The notes: generated from the sequence alone by a model not told the origin. A stretch of DNA of 64,000 bases from Flectobacillus sp. BAB-3569 (GCF_002270355.1 NZ_NJFZ01000033.1:1-64000), one strand, 5' to 3'; positions 1 to 9,792 are shown, numbered from the stretch's first letter. A program made the numbers and translations.

Positions 1-168
1 ATCTTCTTGGCTTTACCACCTATCCACTTTGTGCCCCTGTGCCTTTGTCACATTTCATCTTCTTGGCTTTACCACCTATCCACTTTGAGCCTCTGTGCTT
101 TTGTCACATTTCATCTTCTTGGCTTTACCACCTATCCACTTTGAGCCTCTGTGCCTCTGTCACTTTGT
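1..168. repeat. Three tandem copies of a 56-bp unit
   Basis: Head-to-tail near-identical copies occupy 1-56, 57-112 and 113-168; each begins ATCTTCTTGGCTTTACCACC. The inner part of each unit (CACTTTGTGCC or CACTTTGAGCC, then CTGTGCCTTTGTCAC) is the complement of the GGCACAAAG motif found in many other spacers of this window. There are no unique spacers, so it is not a CRISPR array. The array may extend left of the window. Confidence 0.9.
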
Positions 169-170
169 GC

Positions 171-1118
171 CTACTTTATTACATTCTGTGGCGTTCCGTT
201 CATAAAACCTTGGATATTTGTTTTCAACATTGCTACAATTCGCTGGCGTGCCTCAAAGCTGATCCACGCATTATGAGGGGTGATTAGGCAGTTTGGAGCA
301 GAGAGTAAAGGATTACTTTCGGTAGGGGGTTCTTGTGAAAGTACATCAAGTGCTGCACCAGCTAATATTCCTTCCTTTAACACCTCTGCTAAATCTTTTT
401 CATGAATAAGTTGCCCTCTCGAAGCATTTACTAAATAGGCTGTTCGTTTCATTTTTGCCAGTAATTCTTTGTTGACAAAGCCTATATTTTCGGGTGTTGA
501 TGGACAACACAAGGCAATAAAATCGCTCTCTGAAAATAGCGTTTCGAGTGGTACGGCTGAATAAGGCAATTCCTCTTTTACGGTTCTTGAAGCATAACAA
601 ACCTTCATTCCAAACGCTTCTGCAATCTTCGCGGTTTGTTGTCCAATTCTTCCCATTCCAACAATTCCTAAGGTTTTTCCTGCTAATTCAATGATTGGAG
701 ACAATGAAAAACACCAGTCTTGTGCTGAAGTCCAAGCGCCATTTGCCACCGCCTGACTATTTTTTCCAACATGATTACTCAGTTCTAATATGAGTGCAAA
801 GATATGTTGAGCTACCGAGGCAGTTCCGTAGGCAGGAATATTACTTACTACAATACCTTGAGCAGTGGTGGCTTGTGTGTCGATGATATTGTAACCTGTA
901 GCTGCTACCGCAATCATTTTTAATTGGGGTAAAGCTGCGATAGTTTCGGCAGAAAAAGGCGTTTTATTGGTAATAACTATATCTGCTTCTTTACAACGCT
1001 CTACAATGTCAGCAATGGGCGTTCTTTCATAAAAAGTCACTTTACCAAGACTGTTGAAACAATCCCAAGCAAGGTCGCTGCCATGCAAAGTAAAACCATC
1101 AGTAATAACAATATTCAT
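171..1118 (-). CDS. D-2-hydroxyacid dehydrogenase (glycerate/hydroxypyruvate reductase type)
   Basis: The 315-residue protein belongs to the D-isomer-specific 2-hydroxyacid dehydrogenases, cytoplasmic NAD(P)H enzymes that interconvert 2-keto and 2-hydroxy acids such as hydroxypyruvate and glycerate. The Rossmann fingerprint GMGRIG lies at residues 154-159 and the catalytic triad is visible as R234 (NASRG), E263 (SQEPP) and H282 (TPHNAW). Length is normal for the family. The ATG start is followed directly by MNIVITDGFTL, a typical beta strand. The exact substrate cannot be read from sequence. The gene ends just beside the 56-bp tandem array and has no obvious operon partner; a 160-bp spacer separates it from the mazG-like gene upstream. 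Confidence 0.85.
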   Translation of the reverse strand: MNIVITDGFTLHGSDLAWDCFNSLGKVTFYERTPIADIVERCKEADIVITNKTPFSAETIAALPQLKMIAVAATGYNIIDTQATTAQGIVVSNIPAYGTASVAQHIFALILELSNHVGKNSQAVANGAWTSAQDWCFSLSPIIELAGKTLGIVGMGRIGQQTAKIAEAFGMKVCYASRTVKEELPYSAVPLETLFSESDFIALCCPSTPENIGFVNKELLAKMKRTAYLVNASRGQLIHEKDLAEVLKEGILAGAALDVLSQEPPTESNPLLSAPNCLITPHNAWISFEARQRIVAMLKTNIQGFMNGTPQNVIK

Positions 1119-1278
1119 AGAAATAGGAACGATATAAGAATGAGTGTTTGTGAGTGCTGAATTGAGAGTGTTGAATTGTGAATTTTTAATGTAAAAACAT
1201 TGATTATCAGTATTTTAGGTTGTCTGTTCTGCTGAACGCTCATAGCAGATTGCTGAAAGCTTAAAAATACCCACTAAC

Positions 1279-1605
1279 CTATTTCAACTTCTCATTTTCA
1301 TGATGTCGTGTGGCATCTCTTTGTGTTTTCTTTGCAAGGTTTTTATCTAACGCTGCTGTCAAATCAACACCTGTTTGGTTGGCTAAGCAAATCAATACAA
1401 ATAATACATCCGCCATTTCGTCGCCAAGGTCTTTATTTTTATCTGACTCTTTTTCAGACTGTTCGCCATAACGACGCGCAATGATACGGGCTACTTCGCC
1501 AACTTCTTCTGTTAGCATCGCCATATTTGTCAATTCATTAAAATATCTAACGCCAATGGTTTTAATCCATTGGTCTACGGTTTCTTGAGCTTCTTTGATG
1601 GTCAT
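1279..1605 (-). CDS. MazG-like nucleotide pyrophosphohydrolase
   Basis: A protein of about 108 residues with the all-alpha NTP-PPase fold signature: an EEVGEVARIIARRYGE helix followed by KNKDLGDEMADVLFVLICLANQ, giving the EExxE and ExxD metal-binding pattern. Members hydrolyse (d)NTPs to the monophosphate and pyrophosphate, usually for nucleotide-pool cleaning. I chose the ATG at 1605 (MTIKEAQETVDQWI) because the longer frame from 1662 would overlap the end of dtd and its extra residues look unlike the family. It lies 34 bp after the dtd stop on the same strand, so the two housecleaning genes are probably co-transcribed. Confidence 0.82.
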   Translation of the reverse strand: MTIKEAQETVDQWIKTIGVRYFNELTNMAMLTEEVGEVARIIARRYGEQSEKESDKNKDLGDEMADVLFVLICLANQTGVDLTAALDKNLAKKTQRDATRHHENEKLK

Positions 1606-1639
1606 TTTGATAAGGATTTTATTATCTAAACTCCAACGT

Positions 1640-2092
1640 TTATTGTTTGTTTTTGGAATCAATTACAATAGTCACAGGACCATCGTTGATAAGTGCTACT
1701 TTCATATCTGCGCCAAACTCACCTGTTTGGATAGATTTTCCCAATTCTTTTTCAAGTTGAGCAATCATACTTTCATAAAGCGGGATAGCAATATCAGGCT
1801 TGGCTGCTTCTATAAAACTGGGTCTATTTCCTTTTTTCGTGGAGGCATGTAAAGTAAACTGACTAATTAATAAAATATCACCTTCAATAGCCTTCAGGTC
1901 GAGGTTCATTTTACCTTCTTCGTCAGAAAAAATACGCATACCAACGATTTTTTTAGATAACCATTCTACATCTTCTTGGGTATCGGTATGAGTAATGCCC
2001 AGTAAAATCATAAAGCCAGCGCCGATAGAACCTTTTACGTGGTTGTCAATCGTTACGGATGCTTCGGATACTCGTTGTATAACTGCAATCAT
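1640..2092 (-). CDS. dtd: D-aminoacyl-tRNA deacylase
   Basis: 150 residues, the normal length for DTD, which removes D-amino acids (and glycine from tRNA-Ala) from mischarged tRNAs in the cytoplasm. The family motifs are present: N-terminal [15 protein letters not shown], the [17 protein letters not shown] block around residues 79-95 that lines the active site, and the C-terminal NDGPVT block carrying the cross-subunit Gly-Pro motif. It is followed closely by the MazG-like gene. The upstream spacer is filled with dispersed repeats, so no promoter could be placed with confidence. Confidence 0.95.
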   Translation of the reverse strand: MIAVIQRVSEASVTIDNHVKGSIGAGFMILLGITHTDTQEDVEWLSKKIVGMRIFSDEEGKMNLDLKAIEGDILLISQFTLHASTKKGNRPSFIEAAKPDIAIPLYESMIAQLEKELGKSIQTGEFGADMKVALINDGPVTIVIDSKNKQ

Positions 2093-2119
2093 GAATTTTT
2101 AGAAATAGGGATTTAATTA

Positions 2120-2558
2120 ATTGGCTTTAGGCAATAGGCACTAGGCAACAGGCACAAGGCAAAGAGTGTTAAAATGTTTTTTAGTCAGGATAGATATGTT
2201 TTTGCCGAATGCCCAAAGCTGAAAGCCGAAGGCTCAAAAATTAGATTTTATTGTACGTACTAACTTAAAAGGTCTTTATATTTTCATAAAAAACACCTTA
2301 TCTCATTAGCTTAGGGCTTTCAGGCATGGGCTTCTGAAAAAAGTACGTCTGCGGTTGTTAATTTTTTACACTCTTTGCCTAGTTCCTAATGCCTGATAAC
2401 TTAAGTAATCGTGCACAATTAGATTTAACTTATGAGTTTAGGCACTAGGCAACAGGCACAAGGCAAAGAGTGTTAAAATGTTTTTTAGTCAGGATAGATA
2501 TGTTTTTGCCGAATGCCCAAAGCTGAAAGCCGAAGGCTCAAAAATTAAATTTTATTTT
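2120..2558. repeat. Three copies of the AGGCA-rich intergenic element (family A)
   Basis: The spacer between mgtE and dtd consists almost entirely of this repeat. Bases 2135-2243 and 2439-2547 are a perfect 109-bp direct repeat (offset 304). Between them, about 2300-2400, lies a third, diverged copy in the opposite orientation. Each copy has an arm of TAGGCA units, a central block AAAGAGTGTTAAAATGTTTT, a TTTTTGCCGAA segment and an arm containing AAGCTGAAAGCC. GGCA-TAGGC in the first arm can pair weakly with GCCGAATGCC in the second. No reading frame is conserved. Confidence 0.9.
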
Positions 2559-2568
2559 GCCCACCAAC

Positions 2569-3936
2569 TTATATAAGCATATAAACAATCAGGAAGTACA
2601 CTCCATAACCTAATAAGTCATTGGTAGTTGTAATAAATGGGCCTGAGGCTACGGCAGGGTTAATGTCAAATTGGTTGAGTACCAAAGGCGTAATTGTTCC
2701 CATAAAAGAAGCAAGCATTACAATCGAGAAAATCGAAAGTGACATAACCAATGAAATGGTATTTTCATGTTCTAAAACTAAAGTACCCAAAAACGCAAAT
2801 GTCGCAGCGATAAGTCCGTTGAGAAGAGATACTAATAAAACCTTTTTTAAGCGCTCTGTCAGCGAGGTATCTATACCTGATTTATCGGCCAAACTTTGTA
2901 CAATCAATGCCGATGACTGAATCCCAACATTTCCACCCGTTGAACCAATCAAAGGAATGAATGCGGCTAGGGCAGGAGTTCTTGCTACTTCGCCATCAAA
3001 AACACCAATGATTTTTGCTGCCAAAAAGCTTCCTGTCATACCTATCAACAACCAAGGCAATCTCGAACGTACCAACTTCCATACCGAGTCATCTTCTTCC
3101 ACGTCCTCCGATATACCCGCCATGGCTTGTACATCTTCATGCGCTTGTTCAGTAATAAAATCCACCACGTCATCAATCGTAATACGACCAAGCAAGCGTC
3201 CTTGAATATTGACAACAGGCACGGCATCCAAATCGTATTTTTGCATAATATCTGCTACTTCTTCGCCCGTAGCCGTCGTTTTTACCGATACAATATCATC
3301 GGTAAAAATATCGGCAATTTTAGAACCACGTTTTGCCAAAATGATTTTTTTGAGCGAAGCTCTTCCTAAAAGTGTTCCTTCGTCATCTACCACATATACC
3401 GAATACACATTTTCGACATCCTCTGCCTGACGACGAATTTCTTCTACACATTCAGTTACACTTTGTTTTACGTTGATTTTTACCAGCTCTTTTTGCATCA
3501 AACCTCCTGCACAATCTTCATCGTAGTGTAAAAGGTCAATAATAAAGCGAGCTTGCTCTCGGTCGCTAACCAAGGCTATTACCTCTTCACGAACATTCAC
3601 AGGCTGTTCGTTGAGGATATCCACCGCATCATCTGAGTCGAGCAAGTCGACGTATTCCGCAATTTGCTGTGAGGTAAAGTTTTTGAGGAATTTCTTGCGG
3701 TCATCTGGGTCGAGATTAATGATAATTTCGGCAGCCAGTTTGGTATCGAGTAGTGTAACCAGATAATGAGCTTCTTCTCCTTCAAGCTCATATAAAATAT
3801 TGGTAATATCAGCAGGAAATAGCTCTTCCATTTCGGTACGGATAAACTCGTTATTCTGTTCCGAAATGGCTGCCTGTATCTTTTCTAGGTACTCTTTCGT
3901 TAGCTCAAAAGGCAGATGTTGATTCGTTAATTCCAT
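2569..3936 (-). CDS. mgtE: MgtE-family magnesium transporter
   Basis: 455 residues, standard for MgtE, a homodimeric inner-membrane Mg2+ channel gated by its cytosolic domains. The N domain (about 1-130, superhelical) is followed by two CBS domains (about 140-265; GGLMQKELVKI and AVPVVNIQGRLLGRITIDDVVDFI), a linker helix, and five membrane segments from about residue 293. Conserved pore blocks are seen: PLIGSTGGNVGIQSS near 328 and NPAVASGPFITTTND near 426-440, the latter with the aspartate expected in the ion pathway. Start is the ATG at 3936. Both flanks are repeat-rich spacers, so it is probably monocistronic. Confidence 0.95.
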   Translation of the reverse strand: MELTNQHLPFELTKEYLEKIQAAISEQNNEFIRTEMEELFPADITNILYELEGEEAHYLVTLLDTKLAAEIIINLDPDDRKKFLKNFTSQQIAEYVDLLDSDDAVDILNEQPVNVREEVIALVSDREQARFIIDLLHYDEDCAGGLMQKELVKINVKQSVTECVEEIRRQAEDVENVYSVYVVDDEGTLLGRASLKKIILAKRGSKIADIFTDDIVSVKTTATGEEVADIMQKYDLDAVPVVNIQGRLLGRITIDDVVDFITEQAHEDVQAMAGISEDVEEDDSVWKLVRSRLPWLLIGMTGSFLAAKIIGVFDGEVARTPALAAFIPLIGSTGGNVGIQSSALIVQSLADKSGIDTSLTERLKKVLLVSLLNGLIAATFAFLGTLVLEHENTISLVMSLSIFSIVMLASFMGTITPLVLNQFDINPAVASGPFITTTNDLLGYGVYFLIVYMLI

Positions 3937-4325
3937 TGCTGAAGTGATAAAATGTTTAAATTAAGGGATAAAGAGAACAGATACAAAGAGACAAAGTGGA
4001 GGTTTGGGCTATGTATGGGCATTCGGCACTTGGCTATGGGCACTCGGCATAATGTTGCTAAGCTGTTTAGCCTAGCTCATAATGCTTCATGTAGAGCAGA
4101 TTTGGGCTGTACGAAAGAAAGATATTAGGTTACCCGCGATAGGCATTAGGCTATATGCCATAAGCTAAGAGTATTTCTAATAAAATCATTAATACATCTT
4201 TTGCCTAAAGCCTATTGCTTATGACCTAAAGCGTATTAATGCAATTTTGTTTTCAAGACAAAACTAATTTTTCGTACAAGATTAATAGCAGAAATTCCGA
4301 AATCAGGAATCTCAAATCCACAATT
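3937..4325. repeat. Spacer of degenerate AGGCA/GGCACTCGGCA-type repeats
   Basis: This 389-bp gap carries only repeat-like sequence: GATACAAAGAGACAAAGTGG (family D type) at 3980-3999, several GGGCATTCGGCACTTGG-like segments at about 4010-4055, opposing TAGGCATTAGGC and GCCTAAAGCC arms at about 4140-4225, and CCGAAATCAGGAATCTCAAAT (family B type) near 4295-4317. No coding frame, promoter or RNA gene was recognised. Confidence 0.55.
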
Positions 4326-5368
4326 CTACATTAAGTCCTCGGGGTTATTTTCATCCTTACCTTGAAATTCTTTTCTATAATAAGTACTCAATAAAAGAAA
4401 AAGAGAAAAAAGGATTGGCCCAAATATAAGTCCTGTAAAACCCCAGAGTTGTACCCCGACGATTACCCCAAAAAGCGTAATCAAAGGGTGAGTATCGCCT
4501 AATTTGTTTTGTAACCAGATTCTAAAAATATTATCTACCGAACCTATAACAAAAAAACCGTAAAGTAGCATAATGAAACCTCTTACATTTTCGTGGCTAG
4601 CAAACAATAAGATAGATACTGGAATATAGGCCAATGCTGACCCCAAAATAGGAATCATTGAAACGATACATGTCACCAAAAACCATAAAACTGCATTGGG
4701 AACACCCAAAATTAAATAAATCAACAAACCTGTAACGCCTTGAACTATCCCAATCACTGGAATACCGATGGCGTTAGAAAATACCAGTTTGTTGACTTCG
4801 CCTAAAAGCTGTTCAGAGTTTTCTTGGTTGAGCGGAAAAATCTTGACAAGTGTTTTATCTAGTAATTCTCTTTCACGCAACATGAAATACAAGATGAGAT
4901 AACTCAAGAAAATACCCGTTATGCCATTAACAGCCCCATTGAGAAGCTGTGTAGCGCTTTGTGTAAGCCATGAAAAGACTTTGTCGAGCGACTTTTCATC
5001 CAATAAGTTCACCTGATATTTGACTTCAATTTGTTCGACAAAACCTTTTACAGCTTTGAAAAACGAACTGTATTGATCCAAAGCAAGTGTATGACTATGG
5101 AATAAAACTTGTCCAACAAAGTACAGAGGAAGTAAAAACATCAAGAAAGAACCAAGCATCACAATAACAATGGCGATGATTCTTGAGAGTTTCCATTTTT
5201 CCTCCATTTTTTTACCCAACCTCCTAATAAAATATAAAGCGTGTACGCTCCCAACAGCGCTGGAATAAAGCTACCGAGGTGCGTAAACAATAAGCCTCCG
5301 AGTAACAAAATACTCAAGATGAGGGCGATTTGTCTTAATAGGGTGTTGGATAAAACGTCAAATTTCAT
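4326..5368 (-). pseudogene. AI-2E (YdiK/PerM) family transporter, split by a -1 frameshift
   Basis: Two overlapping frames together encode an AI-2E family exporter, an inner-membrane family of mostly unknown substrate. The first frame (5368 down) gives MKFDVLSNTLLRQIALILS and ends after GGWVKKWRKNGNSQ; the second, readable down to 4326, continues with MEEKWKLSRIIAIVIVMLGS and contains the family's helices and PILGSALAYIP motif. The switch lies at a run of seven T on the + strand (5207-5213), read as GTA AAA AAA TGG; with one extra A the protein reads GGWVKKMEEKWKLSRII and has 347 residues, a normal length. The heptamer A AAA AAA is also in the phase needed for -1 ribosomal slippage and AGGAGG lies 6 nt upstream. 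The gene ends 2 bp from rsmA, its probable operon leader. Sequencing error, real mutation and programmed shift all remain possible. Confidence 0.8.
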
Positions 5369-5370
5369 AA

Positions 5371-6186
5371 TTATTCTTGCTCTTCTTCGCCAGATTCTTC
5401 TGTTTCAGGACTTTCAATAACCTTTGTGCCAATCATGTTGGTAAGTTCCACAAACTCGGCTACACCCAATTGTTCTGCACGTTTGTTCAATAAAGGGTGG
5501 TCAGCGATTTGCATAGCACGCAAGGCATTACGCAAAGTTTTACGACGCTGATTAAAGCCCATTTTTACAACGGCAAAAAACTTTTTCTCATCACAGCCTA
5601 AGTCTGTAACGCCATTGCGGCGCAAACGAATTACGCCCGAGTTTACTTTTGGAGGCGGGTCAAAAGCCCCTGGTCCTAAAGAGAAACTGTACTCGATGTC
5701 ATAAAAAGCCTGAAGCAATACGCTCAAAATACCGTAGTCTTTATTGCCAGGTTTTGACGCAATACGCACAGCTACTTCTTTTTGGAGCATTCCCACAATC
5801 TCAGGAATCATATCTTTATTTTCTAAAACCTTGAAAAAGATTTGAGAAGAGATATTGTATGGGAAGTTTCCCACGATTCCAAAAATTTCATTGCCCATAA
5901 GTTCGTTCAAATTCAAACGCAAAAAGTCAGCAGAATGAATTCTTGGAGTCAATTCAGGATAATGCACCTTAAGATACTCTACAGATTCTCTGTCAAGTTC
6001 GACAACAGATGTTTCGTATTCTTTATGTGTTAGTAAATATTGTGTTAAAACTCCCATGCCCGGGCCAATCTCAAGGACTTTTTTGTATCCTCCGTGGCAA
6101 GACATCAGCTCTACGATACGTTGAGCCGCCGATAGGTCGCGCAAGAAATGCTGACCTAGGTTCTTTTTTGCTTTTACCTTGTCCAA
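5371..6186 (-). CDS. rsmA: 16S rRNA (adenine1518/1519-N6,N6)-dimethyltransferase RsmA/KsgA
   Basis: SAM-dependent methyltransferase that dimethylates two adenines in helix 45 of 16S rRNA late in 30S assembly. Diagnostic stretches are KAKKNLGQHFLRD at the N terminus, VLEIGPGMGVLTQYLL (motif I), NFPYNISSQIFFKVL (the N-[LF]-P-Y catalytic motif) and FDPPPKVNSGVIRL. The frame is open up to 6312, but homologues begin immediately before KKNLGQ; the TTG at 6186 (leading into DKVKAKK) is the best-placed start, giving about 271 residues. The C terminus is an acidic tail (SPETEESGEEEQE). It is divergent from the hybrid kinase at 6364 and 2 bp upstream of the AI-2E transporter reading. Confidence 0.93.
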   Translation of the reverse strand: MDKVKAKKNLGQHFLRDLSAAQRIVELMSCHGGYKKVLEIGPGMGVLTQYLLTHKEYETSVVELDRESVEYLKVHYPELTPRIHSADFLRLNLNELMGNEIFGIVGNFPYNISSQIFFKVLENKDMIPEIVGMLQKEVAVRIASKPGNKDYGILSVLLQAFYDIEYSFSLGPGAFDPPPKVNSGVIRLRRNGVTDLGCDEKKFFAVVKMGFNQRRKTLRNALRAMQIADHPLLNKRAEQLGVAEFVELTNMIGTKVIESPETEESGEEEQE

Positions 6187-6363
6187 ATTATATGAGTATC
6201 TTTTGGTTGCAGAGAGTGTCTCAAGTACACTACAAGATGCAACTGTAAATTTATTCCATAAAATTACGGCGAATTTTGTACTTTTAAGGTATAATGATAC
6301 CGAGAAAATCATTTGATTGAATACTTTCCAATCACAATCTCCTAATCTCTAGTCTGATTAATT

Positions 6364-9300
6364 ATGCGTTGGTCTCACAAAACAAAAGAAGAACTCATTT
6401 TAGAAATTCGTCATCTCAAAAAAGAACTACACGTTTTAGAGAGTAACGAAAAAGCAAATTCGGCTGCAGGTAATACCGTTTTTGATTTACGAAAAACCGT
6501 CGATAGTATGAACCTCTTCGGGATGATTCTGGAAGAAGATGGTACTATTGTTTTTTGTAATAGCTATGCGACCAAATTATTAGGTTATACATCTGAAGAA
6601 TTAGTTGGGGAAAATTTCTTTGAATTTTTGGTGTCCGAAGGCGAGCGTAATGCTCGTATTTTGGCTTTTGGTACTGCCATGGAAAATGGAGGGGTATTTG
6701 ACCAAAAAGAAAGAACGATGCTTGCCAAAAACGGGCAAATGCGTCATGTGGAGCTCAACTCCGTGATATTTAATGATTTTGACGAAGCAAAATATCTCAC
6801 CATCATTGGCGAGGATATTACTGAGCGCAAAAAGGTAGCAGAGGCGCTTTCTCGCTCCAACTCTCAGTTGCAAGATTTGGTAAATAATACCTCCGATTTA
6901 ATTCAAATCATCAGCATATCGGGTCGTTTCTTGTATGTCAATAAGTCATGGCAAGAAAAAATGGGTTACGAGTCTGACGAGCTGGCGAGTCTCAATCTGC
7001 GTGATGTATTGCACCCAGATTTTGCAGACGAAACGCTCAAGAAATTTGAACGAATCAAGAACGGGGAAAAAATTGCCGATTTCGAAACCGTTTTCCGTCG
7101 CAAAGATGGTCGCCGTTTGTATTTGTCTGGTTCGGTTAACTGTCGTTTTGAAGGTGATAAAGCTACGGCGTTTCGTTGTATTTTTCACAACTCAACTGCC
7201 AAAGTTCGTGCCGAGCGTGCATCCAAACTGTATGCAAGTATTGCTCAAGCTGCGATCAATTCGACCAATTTGGATGATTTGTATTCAAATATTCATAAAG
7301 AACTAGGCGAAGTAATTGATGTAAAAAACTTCTTTATTGCTCAATACGACCCACAGCAAAGCTATTTATATTTTCCTTATTATGTTGATGAGTATTTCGA
7401 CAATCGTGTACATTTTACCAAGCGTAAATTAGGCAATGGTCTGACGGAATATGCGATTGCTGCCAATCGCCCATTGATGTTGTACGACGAGCAAATCGAG
7501 GAGCTAGGGCGTTCGAAACAGATTTACCTGTACGGAACAGTGCCGAAGGTCATGCTTTGCGTACCGCTCAAAATTGGTGACAGAACTACGGGTATCATTG
7601 GAGTGAAGTCCTATGAGCGCCAAAATAAATATGAGCAACGAGATTTGGAATTGCTCGACTTTATTTCGGGGCAGGTGGCGTTGGCAATTGCCCGTAAACA
7701 AGCAGAAGATGCCTTAGCACGCGAAACGGCTCGTTTGAATGCCATTTTTGAAGGTAGTTCGCACTTAATGTGGTCGGTCAATCGCAAAATGTTGCTGACA
7801 TCTTTCAATCAAGAATATTCTCGTTTGCTTGAAAATCGTATCAAAATTCGCCCTCAATTAACTTTGAGTACCGAAAAATTAGGTTTTCAAATGGTGACCA
7901 AAGAAGACCGTAAAATACTGGAAGATAGATATAAAGAAGCTTTTAGAGGCGAGAAACAACATTTTGAGATTCAGCTCGAAACCGTCGAAGGCGAAGAGAA
8001 ATGGGTAGAAATTTACCTGAATCCGATTTTGCTTAAAAACGGCATGATTGAAGAAGTATCAGGTATTGGACGTGATATTACCGACCTCAAAAAGTATCAA
8101 GAAGACATCGTAAAAGCCAAGGATGAAGCCGAGCGTTCCTTGAAGGTTAAAGAACGTTTCTTGGCGAACATGAGCCACGAAATCCGCACACCTATGAACG
8201 GTGTCATCGGTATGATTGACTTGCTCAACGACACCTCGCTTGACGAAGAACAAAAGGATTATGTATTGACCATCAAAAAATCATCCGAAACGCTATTACA
8301 TATCTTAAATGATATTTTGGATTTGGCAAAAATCGAGGCAGGTAAAATGGTCTTGCATGAAGCGCCTATTGTTTTTCGAGATGTATTTGATAGATTATTG
8401 GCCTTATTCTCTCAAATCGCAGCTAATAAAGGTAACCGAATTCATTGTAATTTTGGATCAAATATCCCTGAATATGTCATTGCCGACGAAACTCGTTTAC
8501 TACAGATTTTGTCAAACCTTACTTCGAACGCCTTGAAATTTACCGAAAATGGTACGGTAGATATCAATGTGAGTTTACTTGAAAAACGAGGTAAATTCAA
8601 TAGGATAAAGGTTGAGGTAAAAGACTCAGGAATTGGTATTACCCAAGAAAACCTTAAAATGCTTTTCAATGCCTTCCAGCAGGTAGATAACTCTACCAAG
8701 AAATCATTTGGAGGAACTGGTTTGGGATTGGCTATTTCAAAAGAGCTTTGTCGCTTGATGAAAGGGGATATTGGCGTTATGTCTGATTGGGGACATGGTA
8801 GTACTTTTTGGTTTATTATCGAAATTAAGCAGACAGATATTAGTCCTGTTTCGGTGAAAAAGAAAGAAGAGCAATTCCAAGTAGTAAATCATTTTAAAGA
8901 ATACCATCCTCACTTGTTGTTGGTCGATGACAATGCCACAAACCGTAAAGTAGCCAGTGAAATTTTACGCAAATCAGGTTGTGAAGTGATTACGGCCGAT
9001 AGCGGTACACGAGCCATACAGTTGGTAGAAGCCTCACACCTCGACCGTGCGTACGATATGATTTTTATGGATATTCAAATGCCAGAAATGGATGGTGTCG
9101 AAACTACCCAGCATTTGAGAAAATTATCTATAGATTTACCACCAATCATTGCCATGACAGCTTACGCCATGAAAGAAGACCGTGATCGCTTCTTGGCAGC
9201 AGGGATGAATGACTATGTGGCAAAACCCATCAGAGCAGAAATTTTGGTCAGAAAAGTACAAGAATGGATAGACCGAAATGCAAGTAAACGCCCACAACAG

Positions 9301-9783
9301 CCTAAGGTAATAGAAATAAAACCAGAGCCTGCGGAGGCAAAAGTAGAAGTTCCTGTAATAATTGAGACACCAGCAGCGGAGCATCCCAAAGCAGAAGATG
9401 CAACCGTTTCCTTGATTTCAGATTTTCATGTATCAGATATTTTTCCTGTGATAGATACTGAAATCATTAAACAATTGTCTGATAGTGTGGGTGGAGATAT
9501 GGAATTTGTCGCTTCGATTTTGGAAGGATTTGAAGCTGAAGCTGAAGAACAAATCCAAAATGCGATAGAGGGATATTATGAAAATAACTGCAAAAAAGTA
9601 CAAGGCGAACTTCATACGCTCAAGGGTAACTCTGGAACACTCGGTGCTTCGCGCTTGCATGAAATAACAAGGCATATTGAAGTCAAAGCTAAAGTTTGTG
9701 ATTTCCAATATTTTGAGTCAGAAATGAAAATTTTACAAACCGAATTTGAGCATTTCAAAGAAGCCTACAAAAAGCTCAGCTAA
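6364..9783 (+). CDS. Hybrid sensor histidine kinase with PAS-PAS-GAF-PAS, receiver and HPt domains
   Basis: 1139 residues with no signal peptide or membrane helix, so a cytosolic sensor. Order: short N-terminal coiled coil; PAS at about 45-155; PAS at 165-285; GAF at 290-445; PAS at 455-575; HisKA with H605 in MSHEIRTPMNGVIGM; HATPase with N box (NLTSNALKFTENG), G1 (KDSGIGI) and G2 (GGTGLGLAI); receiver with phospho-acceptor D903 (FMDIQMPEMDG) and AKPI; a proline/glutamate-rich linker; and an HPt domain with H1084 (ELHTLKGNSGTLG). All phosphorelay residues are intact, so it can pass phosphate H-D-H to a separate regulator. No partner regulator is adjacent; the stand-alone receiver at 38982 is a candidate only by inference. 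Followed by a strong terminator. Confidence 0.95.
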   Translation: MRWSHKTKEELILEIRHLKKELHVLESNEKANSAAGNTVFDLRKTVDSMNLFGMILEEDGTIVFCNSYATKLLGYTSEELVGENFFEFLVSEGERNARILAFGTAMENGGVFDQKERTMLAKNGQMRHVELNSVIFNDFDEAKYLTIIGEDITERKKVAEALSRSNSQLQDLVNNTSDLIQIISISGRFLYVNKSWQEKMGYESDELASLNLRDVLHPDFADETLKKFERIKNGEKIADFETVFRRKDGRRLYLSGSVNCRFEGDKATAFRCIFHNSTAKVRAERASKLYASIAQAAINSTNLDDLYSNIHKELGEVIDVKNFFIAQYDPQQSYLYFPYYVDEYFDNRVHFTKRKLGNGLTEYAIAANRPLMLYDEQIEELGRSKQIYLYGTVPKVMLCVPLKIGDRTTGIIGVKSYERQNKYEQRDLELLDFISGQVALAIARKQAEDALARETARLNAIFEGSSHLMWSVNRKMLLTSFNQEYSRLLENRIKIRPQLTLSTEKLGFQMVTKEDRKILEDRYKEAFRGEKQHFEIQLETVEGEEKWVEIYLNPILLKNGMIEEVSGIGRDITDLKKYQEDIVKAKDEAERSLKVKERFLANMSHEIRTPMNGVIGMIDLLNDTSLDEEQKDYVLTIKKSSETLLHILNDILDLAKIEAGKMVLHEAPIVFRDVFDRLLALFSQIAANKGNRIHCNFGSNIPEYVIADETRLLQILSNLTSNALKFTENGTVDINVSLLEKRGKFNRIKVEVKDSGIGITQENLKMLFNAFQQVDNSTKKSFGGTGLGLAISKELCRLMKGDIGVMSDWGHGSTFWFIIEIKQTDISPVSVKKKEEQFQVVNHFKEYHPHLLLVDDNATNRKVASEILRKSGCEVITADSGTRAIQLVEASHLDRAYDMIFMDIQMPEMDGVETTQHLRKLSIDLPPIIAMTAYAMKEDRDRFLAAGMNDYVAKPIRAEILVRKVQEWIDRNASKRPQQPKVIEIKPEPAEAKVEVPVIIETPAAEHPKAEDATVSLISDFHVSDIFPVIDTEIIKQLSDSVGGDMEFVASILEGFEAEAEEQIQNAIEGYYENNCKKVQGELHTLKGNSGTLGASRLHEITRHIEVKAKVCDFQYFESEMKILQTEFEHFKEAYKKLS

Positions 9784-9792
9784 CAATTATCA

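Noticed and set aside
1-168. Repeat array as CRISPR
   Set aside because: The 56-bp units are directly adjacent with no unique spacers, and no cas gene is present.
39-287. 82-codon + strand ORF at the window start
   Set aside because: Runs through the tandem repeats and into the dehydrogenase gene on the opposite strand; shadow frame.
1606-1662. Longer MazG-like start at 1662
   Set aside because: The added residues ([14 protein letters not shown]) are translated from the end of dtd in another frame; the ATG at 1605 fits the family.
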